64,000 nucleotides of DNA from NCBI GenBank assembly GCA_004794785.1, contig SJOL01002847.1, positions 104,102 to 168,101 on the forward strand. Direction: 5' to 3'. A program made the translations under genes and the position numbers. Below the pieces are notes generated by a model that worked only from the letters and a program-made list of their open reading frames with translations, was not told the DNA's origin and searched no databases. Position 1 is the stretch's first letter, and each line of letters begins with the position of its first letter. This DNA is from Opisthorchis felineus (lineage: Eukaryota > Platyhelminthes > Trematoda > Opisthorchiida > Opisthorchiidae). Below, in pieces: positions 45,747 to 55,737 of the stretch.

Positions 45747-46550
45747 GGCCTGGTCCAAGGGCGCAGGGAGTAAGGCATTACTGTCTCACTCCTTATGCGG
45801 CTGCGCACAGCAGGTGCCTTTTGAGCAGCACCGGGCTCTTTGGTTTTAAAAGTATTTCGACCTTATTGAATAATGCGCCGGCGGTCACGGTCAACCGTTG
45901 GGCGATCGGAGTGTGCGGTTTTTAGGGCCAACCTTTTCTAACCCGTCCTTCTTCGGGGAAAGGCAGCATCGCTGCTTCCATAAATATGGACATGCTGGTC
46001 ACCTGGAGGAGAAAGCCTTACTGCCTTCACACTCCTGCCGCAGAGGACAGTACGACTTTACCTTCAGACTGCCCCGTAATACGATTACTCGCTGTACGGG
46101 GACTCGTCGTTCTTCGTCAGGCTGCTCCCCGTTGGCCTTCCTGGCATGGGTGAATCCTTAGGAACTGAGTTCCAGCCAGCATAGCCCGCGAGATCATTGC
46201 AGCACAGAAGCTCGACCACCACGACAAGGTGACAGCTTTAGGTCGGGTGAAGTGAACTCAGAATGGCGCAGTTACAGCTCTTTGTATTCTCGGAATTCCG
46301 CAGGTGTGAGCTTATATGGAAAGCTCTTCGAAAGCTTCTGTACATAAAGCGGTGTCCGTCAGGGGTGCCTACTCTATCCATTCCTATTTAATATCGTGAT
46401 CGTTGAGATAATTATACGAACGACGAAAGGTCTTCTTAACCCCGATGTACAAGTATCTTCCGAAGCAGACCTTGTCGATCTTGAATATACGACATCGTTC
46501 TCGTCTTCGAAAAGGAAGATGAACTGGCCAAAGTCATCCCATCCTTTGGT

Positions 46551-46781
46551 ATGTACTTTGCACCATCAAAGTGTAAAATCATGCTTCTGGACATGCAGTT
46601 ACTGAAAACGCCACTTACAATCCTGAGGGTGACCCTGAAAGTTGTGGAGCGTTTCGTGTACATTGGAAATTGTATTAGTTCTGATTGTAGTGCGACAGAT
46701 GAGGCTAACGCACGAATCTGCAAGGCTCCCGCCGCGTTTACTAACTCAAACACATATGGCGTCAAAGCGGTAGATCCATGA
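46551..46781 (+). pseudogene. LINE RT thumb fragment (family 1)
   Basis: The frame reads MYFAPSKCKIMLLDMQLLKT, then VVERFVYIGNCISSDCSATD and EANARICKAPAAFTN. These match the thumb segment of the RT at 43588-44283 (FTPAKCKVLLQD, YLGSCIS) with clear divergence, so it is a different family of the same clade. Confidence 0.75.
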
Positions 46782-47445
46782 ATCTCAAGGGGCGCACTTA
46801 TAAGGCTGCATTTCGGACTGCTTTGTCATGTGGCTGTGAGACTTGACCTGTTCGAGCAGCGGAACCGAAATGTCTTCAGGTGTTGGACAATCGTTGTCTC
46901 AGGAACATAGCTTGTGTGGGTTGATGTCGGAGAATCCACAACAAGGCAGTCAGAAACCGAGTTTTCGGTTGTGCAACGGATCTTCCATTGAAGAATGTGT
47001 CCGGCACCAGAAGCTGCTTTTACTATACCACTGTTTGCCGAAGAGAGTGCTGTTTTTTGTCCCCAATTCAGCGTGACGGTAGCAGAGAAGTGGCCAGTAG
47101 AGGAGCATGAAAGCGACTATGAGATGTTTGGGAGCTGTCAGTGCCGCTCGCCTTCCGGGATGGGGACCGCGTGATCCTCGTTGCGCCTGGTTAAAGACGC
47201 TGTACTTTGTGGCTGCTAATCGATGTCAATGGCGTTCTCGTTGTCAGTTTCTATCCAGATTGCCAGAACGAGTGTTTGGAGGTGTATGCACATCAAAACG
47301 ATTGTAGTATGCTAGCGCCAGGCTCCTTCCTTGTCCACCTTTATCCTTTTCTTCAAAACAAGGCTTTCAAATAAATCGTGATTGTACGGCGGCAAATCAT
47401 CAGTGTTTAACACTGATGTCGTGCTGTTCATGATGATGATAGGGC

Positions 47446-48599
47446 TAGACAGTGACCAAAAGAGCCAATCAAGTAGGACATATGTGGATGGGCATGAAGT
47501 TGCATTGAGAAGATGGATTATGGGGAGTCCGAGCCCATCTACCAAATAGAGAAAAAAAGTGGGAGTAGCGGAATTGCGGCGGTGTATCTTACTCGGATGT
47601 AGGTTTAATGATATTTCCTCCTGGGCAGTTGGATAAAGTAAACCTTGCAGTCTTCAGCTAGATCATCATTATTATCAGATACAGTGAGATCGTGCCAGAC
47701 GTCTTACTAGCTCATCTATTCGGATATTGTGGACATGATTGTGGAAGTGAAGGTGGTTCGCAATACTTCTGCTTGAACGATGAGCTGGATGGGGCCAGAC
47801 AGATACGACAGACAAGACAGACATTGAAGGGAGCCTGAAAAGGCCAGCAGCTTCCAGAGTTTTATGCGTGTCTGAGATTATGATGCTTTTTATATAAAAC
47901 AGGATGCTGGATATCACATGCGTCAGTTCACAAACGCGAGCAGGTTAGCTAATCGGGGTCCTAGAAACGAGCCCCTAGTTGGTGAGACCACTACTGTGGT
48001 TGAGTATGGGGTGCTCACAAGTTATGATGAGGACGACGGAGCTGTTGGCTCTCTTAGCTACATGGAATCGGTATCGGGAAGCAGAAGTGGAGTGAAGTTA
48101 GGGTTTAGTGCTCTCAATGAGCAGATGTGTCACCAAGTGTCCGCCCACTCACAAGAGCTTCACTACGGCTGCATCCATGGGTGCACGTTTGAGGACGCAT
48201 GCGGTCCTTAGATCCACCACTTGGTCTTACGACTGATAAGCAGGCTCCCTTCTTTAGTTTTAACTTCTTTGCAACCAATAATGCATATGACTGCTGAAAC
48301 CCGCTTCGAATCATTGGTGTACACACGGTTCCGTCATTATCGCTGAGGGGACCAATTAAGCAAGTAGTAAGTTTACCTACATATCAGTAAGACTGTAGCT
48401 TCAGCATGGACACCTATCGATAATTGTGGACAACGGAATTTATTGAGCACTTAGGGAGTTAGCCACTAGATCTTTTCTGAATTATGTATTTTCACTGATA
48501 GGGCGGAAGGTGTTCAGGAGTTGTAACTGATTATACATTTTTCCTTTCAGAAACCCTATCGAGTAAAAGCGGCTTCCTGAAAACGAGAACTGGACTGAC
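47446..48599. other. Intergenic stretch, no gene seen
   Basis: A 97-codon plus frame at 47918-48211 is unrecognised. No RNA gene or repeat shared with other parts was identified. Confidence 0.45.
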
Positions 48600-49085
48600 T
48601 ACACATTACATCTGTACCGACACATGGGCTTGGCAGACGGACGACATGTGTAGATATGAAGGACCGCCTTTGGTCGTCGGATTAGCCTATCATGCGTAGT
48701 TGAGGCCTCATAACCAGCCGCGTTCATAGGTACGGGCCGGGCAGTTACGATAAGTAGCCGAGGTGAGCAACAACGCGTACAATTATGAATATAATGGGCC
48801 ATCGTTGTTCGTTAGATTAGGCTATCACGCATTGTTGAGGCTTCGTATTCATCGGCCCGCATAGATGCTAGCCTGGTGTTTACTATAAGTCACAAAGATA
48901 AGCGACGACGCATACAGTTGTGTATGACGGGCCGTAGCTGGCCACTGGATTGGACCACCATGCATAGCTGAGGCCTTGCAATAGGCGTCGCACCAAGACG
49001 CGAACCCAGCAGTCACGATAGGTAGCAAAGGTAGACAACAACGCGTGCTGTTATCACGATGACCGGCATGGGTTGGCTTCATTTT
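48600..49085. repeat. Degenerate tandem repeat, ~131-bp period, about 3.5 units
   Basis: Units are anchored by 'cggattagcctatcatgcgt' (about 48677), 'tagattaggctatcacgcat' (about 48811) and 'tggattggaccaccatgcat' (about 48942). Each is followed by 'g..gaggc', 'cgataagtag'-like and 'caacgcgt' blocks at matching offsets. Minus-strand frames repeat the peptide pattern STRCC.PLLPIVTA. Similarity between units is moderate, so the array is old. Confidence 0.75.
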
Positions 49086-50011
49086 ACGCCGACGTAGTTA
49101 GGCTTTATGACGTATTTTAAATAAGGAGCTGGAATCATTTCCAATGGGAGAGATATTGGTGGGTTGTTAATTAACATTTAGTTATTTTATTACGCTGCAC
49201 CATCTAGTAACTAGTTGTGTATGTCAGAGAATGGACATCATCTACAGAGGCGTAAACTATCATCAATACTGCACAGTTCATCGGTCGTTGGCGATGGCGC
49301 CACAGCACCTGCGGAACGCGTATTAAACCGACAGCTCCAGAGGGGCGTCAGTAATTCTGACGGACGATGTGTGCATGACCACACTTCCAAAGGATTATGC
49401 GTAGTCTGATTGCACCTCTTTACACACTGTCACAAGATCAATGGTGCAGATCACAGTTATCTCGCTGTCTTTTGCCCATACCGCATGTTCTTCCGTGAAA
49501 AATAATAAGCATTGGCAATGGATGATTGGATATTGCATTCGGTTATCATGCCACAAGTGACATATTTACCGGGATCAGGTAAGATCTCGTCTAAGACGCC
49601 GGAATTATTGGGAGGACAAAAGCTGTGTAGCGATCGGGTAAACCCGCGAAAGGTAAGTGCTGTTCGTCTCCAAATATTTGCTGACTGGCTTCCTCGGAGC
49701 ATCACGTTTAAGGTAGAGAGTTTTATCAGCTGTAGCCCGCGTCAATGCCTTTTCACCCTTTGGGACAGTCGATTCTTGCGCAAGCCAAACAAGAATACAT
49801 GATTGATCCAAAAGGGCTAAGCTATTTACTTAAGGAATTTTTCTTCACAGGAAACCAGGACAGTCATCCACACACAAAAATGAGATCATCAAATATGAAA
49901 GCAACTGAAATGTCTGAGCTGAGCTAACTTGGATATGTTTTTACGTTTATTTCTGGACATCCGACAACAAGAATGTCGTTTTCCAGCTAACCTTATAATG
50001 GAGGAAGTAAT
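49086..50011. other. Stretch without a recognised gene
   Basis: Frames on both strands at 49457-49811 overlap one another and are unrecognised. It lies between the tandem repeat and a LINE 3' end. Confidence 0.45.
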
Positions 50012-51400
50012 AATGATAATAATAATGTTTATTCCCAACTTGTGGGTGGCATGCCATCAGGCATGATCACCAGGTTACAGTCCGAATAAAGGCATGACTG
50101 GCGGGGATTGTGGGTGCAGGGGTTTTGGGAAAAGGGACAGCGTCATAGGCGGGGGGCGTTATCTGATGTAGACGTGGTCGTCACTAAACCGGCACGGGCA
50201 GGCAGGCACAGTTACTATGCTTTTTTGGAGAGAACATAGTGCAAGATCAGGTAGGTAGGATTTGAAGGTGGCGGGCAAAAACAAAGCGAGGGAGAGCAAA
50301 ACAAGAGGCTTCTTGTTTGACACATGACGAGAAGAGTGTAAGTGGTTGAAAATGAGGAACCAGAACATCAGATCTGGTGAAGCAGCAGAGTTGGCGTCAT
50401 CCAGCCGGTCAAGTTAAACTAAAACCTAAAACCACCGCTGAGGCCTCCTGGCCTTGGACTGTTGAGCTCATGGCCAGGGTCACAAAAAGCGTAAGTGGGG
50501 ATAATGAAGTGGAGGGATTGGCAAAGCGTATAGGTGGTAACAGGAACCTCAGGATCATGGTGTACAGTGAAACTGTGGAGACTCACTGGTGTCGCTGTTG
50601 TGGAGCCGGGCATAATAGTTCCTTGGAAGAGTAAGATGGTACCAACACACGAGCCAGAACGCGAGCTGTATGGAAAATTATTGATTTTTGTTGGGAGCAC
50701 AGACTGAAAATCTACCGAAATGGTTAAATTCGAACGACAGGTTCAGCAGTTTGGAATGAACAGATCATGCAGGCAGCTGGGACAGGTGGGGAGCTTATTC
50801 GTATTTGCAGTTAATAGAACGAGTGGGTGGGAGGGTACAGTCGAGAATTGGAAGGGAATAGTTGCGGGTATGCTATCAAACTGGGTATGGCAGTGCCGTG
50901 CCATCATTGGCCTGACATACTTCAGTTTTCGGACAGCCCCGTAACGGACGTCACATAAAAGGTCATTGTGCTGGGATGTGCAATTCTCTGAGCAGCGGGA
51001 TCTTTTAGGATTTTTTCGGTCCAGTTGGGGATCCCTGTGGGTGTAGATTCATAGGCCAGGTGGAGTGGATAACAGCCAACCAGGTCGTCCATACCTGATA
51101 TTGTCGAAGTTCTAAGCTTGGGAAGACAAGGGAATGGGATGAGGTTAGCAAAGCATGGTGAGTCTGAGGAGACATCAGATGGGATAATGTGCATTAATAT
51201 ATATAGAGAGAAAGACTTGACATCTACCGCTATTAGGGTGGTGACAGTGAGTGAGTATGTGAGAGTGGATAGGGATGGATTTGCACTTAGTCAACTAGCA
51301 ACCAAGCAAGGGTTGGGTTTGCTAACATATGATATTGAATTACGAGAGATACAGTGCAAACCGACATAAGCACGCAGAGAGGTAGTGTGGTTGGGGAAAT
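50012..51400 (-). mobile_element. Probable 3' part of a minus-strand LINE with an (ATT)n tail
   Basis: At 50012-50040 the minus strand ends 'gggaataaacattattatta', a typical CR1/L2-like 3' terminus. Upstream on that strand the DNA is C-rich with broken frames (50419-50700, 50922-51194). No RT motif is seen. It may be the end of the CR1-like element at 52.7-58 kb or an independent 5'-truncated insertion; the 2.6-kb distance favours the latter. Confidence 0.45.
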
Positions 51401-52649
51401 CAGAAGTATAAGTACTGACGAGGGTTAACTTCCGAGATGATGGGCTAGCTTATCTGGCATTTGTTACTTAAATTGGGCAGCAAAATAACCTAGGAGAGAA
51501 AGTATGCGTAGGTAAGAAATTGTCACCAGTCCCAGAAGCACTGCTATCAGCTTCAATTTAACAAGTGGTGCATGGCGAATAAATAGTCTTTGGACACTCG
51601 TCTTGCATGCTGGTAGCAGAGGGTTAGGAACCTCTGTTTACATATATTTCTCATTGTATATGTTCGCTACTGGGAGAAGCAGGTACGTGCGTGTGTGTTG
51701 TTTGGCCGACTAAGTGGGCTTTGGTGCGGTACAACCCCAATATGACGAAGGCAGCTGCAGCTCCGTACATCGATGTAAACCATGGGCATCACAGAGTCTT
51801 CAGGCTATCCCATCTGTGTTTTTTTTACGAATATCTTTCTCCTTTTTTTACAGACAAATGTCCAGTTTCTTCTCCTTTTTTTATATTCGTCTGTAGCTTA
51901 TGGCTTTGCCAGTTAAATGACAACCGGGACGAGTCCAGCCCAGCGGCAACAAACAGAAACAACAGTCCTCTTTTATTGGTTTCCTGAATTAAAGGCCATG
52001 CTCAGAACCACCGGCGATGGGCGAAGCACCCGTGCTACTGGAGGGGTGATGGGTATACGAACGCACCATGGTGCAACGCAACAGGGCGACCCTCCCTGCA
52101 GGACGTACCGACCACCACACGAGGTTTTCATCCCTCGTGCATGCTACCAGATCTGCAAGGCGGCATGCCACTATGCAGTCATAATTGCGGCTTGTGCAAT
52201 AATATAAACTCCAGCTACCAGATATTTTATCTAGTCGGGGGAAAGCCAGGCCAGTAAAACAGCTCAGTCATTTCGAACAAGCAAACGACATACAGCCGCT
52301 GGAAGAGGCAAGTCGCGGAGGCAAATGAGACGGCAGCTACCATTGGAACAATAGGCACAGAACGGAGATGTCCAGAGTGTGTGATCCATGGCTAAACGAT
52401 GACGGAGCGTGAGCTATCGAGCCAAACAGAGGCGTACCGCAATGTTGTGTGCGTGTGTTGAATGGGATGCGTGGCGTATAATACGTCCTCAGGTATGACA
52501 AACTCTGTCCTTTCCTTGGTTTATGTTGGGTAGGGTCAGGCAAGACGAGGCACCACTCATTAATCAGAGAGGATAGAGTAGTCCAAGGCAAGGACTTAGC
52601 TGGGAGGAACCTGGTATAAGTTGCCTTAAGCAAGTCAAGAGGTAGCAAA
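51401..52649. other. Stretch without a recognised gene
   Basis: Contains two T-rich runs (51822-51850, 51880-51890) and an unrecognised 96-codon frame (51917-52207). The right end probably belongs to the 3' UTR of the CR1-like LINE. Confidence 0.4.
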
Positions 52650-52740
52650 GTATAGTAAGGGGTGGCTTATTTTTTATTTATTGTTTTAACTATTTGTTTT
52701 TTTTATTTTTTTGCGTCCACCAAATATACCTTCGTCAAAC

Positions 52741-53001
52741 TCAGAGGTGGTCTGGAACCCGTTCATAAAGGAGATCAGGGGATAATTGGGTGTTGAGTAG
52801 GGTGGCTGCGGCTTCATACGTAAGGAAGTTATCTACAAACTCTGAAAACTTATGTTGGTGTGTGATATCTCGAAACCGATCGGGGAGACTGTTCCAGATG
52901 CGAGTGTAGTAGACCAGGATGAAGTAGTGGCGCAGGTTTGTACGCGCTTGAAGGCACACTAAGAGGTTGCTGGAATTACAGATTTTATAGCGCGCACACA
53001 A
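52741..53001 (-). pseudogene. CR1-like ORF2, C-terminal segment
   Basis: Contains RTNLRHYFILVYYTRIWNSL (R..F...R....WN.LP signature, here WNSLPDRF) and FSEFVDNFLTYE, ending VPDHL at a stop. This is the expected end of a CR1-like ORF2. Confidence 0.8.
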
Positions 53002-53153
53002 CTTTACGCTTGGCCTGGCCTCCGCTATAAAAGCTTTTTGGTGCGAAAGACGGTGTAGGAGAGTTAAATTTAGCTTTAACCGTCTGAGCCATAGTGGCTC
53101 AAGGCCTAAGATTATACAGTGGGAGCGGTAGGAGAGAGGACTGGTCCGTGGGA

Positions 53154-53693
53154 TTAACTTTTTGGTAAATGATCGTTGACGTTCTCGAGTGCCAACTTAC
53201 GACGTTGAGTATAAAGAATAGAGAAAGCAGGACAGAATCCCACAATTTTTCGCACGCATAGCTTAAAAATTGCGCCTTTTGTGTCTCGAAGATGGAAGGA
53301 GCGTAATATTAGAAAGCAGAACCTACGTGCCCGGGCAACCTGAAACTGGACTTGATGAGAAAAATTAAAGGTGCAAGAGTATCTGAGACCAAGGTCTTTG
53401 ATCTCTGTAGAATGAGCGACAGGGTTCCCATTAATTGTGAACATATCAGCTGGCACGGAGTAGCGGCAGAAAATTATATGGGACTTGGAAGAAGAGAAGC
53501 TTAGGCTATAGGCACTTGACCAGCGAGTCAGAGAGTCTAAGTCTTGTTGGACCCGGCGAAAGGCAAGATATTTAGCAGAGGGGGGGAATATGTAAGCGAT
53601 TTTTATGTCGTCCGCAAAAAGGAAGGGTTTACCATGGGATACGGCGCCGAAGACGTCGTTGACATATAGTAGGAAGAGGATGGGACCTAGCAC
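53154..53693 (-). pseudogene. CR1-like ORF2, RT palm/thumb segment
   Basis: Reads LGPILFLLYVNDVFGAVSHG, FLFADDIKIAYIF (the FADD catalytic box), LTRWSSAYSLSFSSSKSHII and IKDLGLRYSC. The box is intact although the ORF is disrupted. Confidence 0.87.
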
Positions 53694-53831
53694 GCTCCCC
53701 TGAATGACTCCACTAATGATCGGTAGTGGGGATGACTGTTTTTCACCAATTTGTTATCTGTGACCTATCAGATAGATAGGAGGTGAACCACTGAAATAAG
53801 GATCCAGTGTTGCCAACAGAATTAAGTTGCT

Positions 53832-54323
53832 TCAGTAGGGATGCGTGAGGGACCTGATCAAAGGCTTTCTGGATATCCAAGTAGACTGTAACAATAGAGT
53901 GTTCGGCATCATAGGCTGCTGTGACGGTCTCAAAAAAGTGTAGTTGGCAGCCATTGACGGATATCTGAGATAAGGACCGTACTGTCGATCACCTATGGCA
54001 TTTGTAGCTAGGAGGAACCTGATGAACGGGCCTTTGACCAGCCGTTCAAGGGTTCGCAATAAAAGGGGGGTATGATGGATCTCTCTGTAGCTGGAAGTAG
54101 TTTGCCTCAATCCGGATTTTAAAAGGGGGCGAACGACAGATCGTTTCCACTGTGAGGGGACGATTCCACATTTGATTGAATGATTAAAAAGATTTAAGAC
54201 AAGGGTTTTGAAATCTTGACCACCTTGTCTCGGGGCACGTGATGGTATGCCGTCGGCCCCCGGCACGGTGGAGTCTTCGAGGGTTTGAAGAAGGGCTGAT
54301 ACATCAGCTAGGGAGATGGTCAT
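53832..54323 (-). pseudogene. CR1-like ORF2, RT fingers segment
   Basis: Contains DSTVPGADGIPSRAPRQGG (the PG.DGIP RT block), GIVPSQWKRSVVRPLLKSG, the decayed YREIHHTPLLLRTLERLV block, and further on the degenerate aspartate region. It ends before the palm; the palm follows in another frame. Confidence 0.82.
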
Positions 54324-54342
54324 GTTGCTAAGAGACGGGTGG

Positions 54343-55296
54343 TTACTCTGTTGTGGAGATGTAAAAGCGCAGCAGGGCTTGTGGGATTGAGTTTGGGAGG
54401 AGAGGGCAAGTAGCAGCTGGCAAATAAGCGTTCAGGTGGTCGGCTATATTGACAGGATCGGTGATAAAACTACCTTCGGTGGAACGCAGACAAGTAACTG
54501 AGTGACTGTTTGGGGTACAGCGCCCACGGGATAGGCAGTTCAGTAATTTGCAGCGAGAAGGGTCCCTGAGAGTGGTGCTTTCTTCACGACATTCGAGGGA
54601 TACCCGTAAGGACTCTCGGTTAGTTGAAAGTTTGCTGATGAGGAGTATTAATGAGACGTCCCGAGTTTTCCGATATTCTCTGCCAGCTCGGCGGATTTTA
54701 CCTTCCAAGGTTTTCAATAACTTATCATGGCGTGAGATATCAGGGTGAAAACTCTCAATGGGAGAAGCAAGCTGGAGAGAAGTCAATAGGTTTCGGTAGA
54801 AGATATCACAAATGCGTTGTGTGTTTGTCGAGAGAAAGAAGTCGTTCCAGTCCCGGGAGGCCAGCAAGGATGAAAAAGCCCGCGAATTATCCGGAGTCAG
54901 GAGGTGAAAGAGGGAGAGACTCAGAGAAACAGTTTCACCATGCCTGACTGCGTTGCACGAAACGACGCAGTGATCGCTACCTGGGAAGCATGAACCAACT
55001 GCGGCCGTAGCCAGATGACCCACATTTGAGAATATTAGTTCTAAGGTATGTTGGCCACGAGTGGGGCTGCTTACAATCTGGGACCAACCCTCTACACTAA
55101 GCTGAGCAAGCAGCGAGGTGTATCGAGTAGGACCCAAAATAGGAGACCAGGAAATATCCGGTAGGTTGAAGTCACCCAGCACGAATTTGGACGAATGGGG
55201 AAGGGCATGTGCATTGGAGATAATACGGGACAAGTCAGTTATCGAAGCGGGGAGGGAGTCAGTGGTAGATAGATACAACCTACTAGTACAGGTCAT
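54343..55296 (-). pseudogene. CR1-like ORF2, endonuclease C-terminal segment and linker
   Basis: A 317-codon frame. SSKFVLGDFNLPDISW (GDFN motif), QLSVEGWSQIVSSPTRGQHT, LELIFSN and FPGSDHCVVSC (SDH motif) complete the endonuclease. The rest is the linker with WNDFF and the helical region before RT. It stops at 54343 and RT continues in another frame. Confidence 0.87.
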
Positions 55297-55325
55297 TTGG
55301 TCTGCTCTACGGAGATCCAGATGGC

Positions 55326-55613
55326 CTATGGAATCCCTTCTAGGCTGAAATCATCAATGGGGGTTGCACGGAGCTCCGATTTGGAATAGATGGCACAGCC
55401 TCCACCCCTTGAGTTCCACCTGTCAGAGCGGTGGACATTATAACCAGGGATTGAAACAGCCGTGTCTGGAGTTTCAACTGAGAGCCATGTCTCAGTCACA
55501 CAAATCAGACTTGGTTGCGCAAAGGCGATAATGGCACGGAGAGTATGGACTTTTGGCAGCAGTGAGCGAGCGTTGAACAGCATCATTGATAGGTCCATTG
55601 CCGGGCACATCAT
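55326..55613 (-). pseudogene. CR1-like ORF2, endonuclease N-terminal segment
   Basis: The frame reads MLFNARSLLPKVHTLRAIIA, ICVTETWLS (the catalytic ETW motif), SIPGYNVHRSDRWNSRGGGC and AIYSK. It ends by frameshift near 55326, and the domain resumes at 55296. Confidence 0.85.
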
Positions 55614-55737
55614 ACTAATTAGGAATTTACTAATCTCGTTTATGGTGGAGTTTGGTACTAGGGAGAAATGGATAGGGGGTTAAGGGTACACGAAGTAGAG
55701 TTGACTAGGCATGTGTCCGGAATAGGTCGAAGTGCAT

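Larger units (their letters stand above)
45420..47445 (+). mobile_element. RTE-like LINE family 1, internally deleted copy in plus orientation
   Basis: The 5' region 45420-46250 is the inverted partner of 37400-38300. It joins directly to the RT: SGVRQGCLLYPFLFNIVI at 46345-46400, FAPSKCKIMLLD at 46555-46590, then the thumb. The 3' end ARLPGWGPRDPRCAWLKTL is at about 47143-47200 and a tail with 'gttcatgatgatgat' ends near 47445. The endonuclease and most of the palm are deleted. Frameshifts separate the blocks. Confidence 0.75.
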
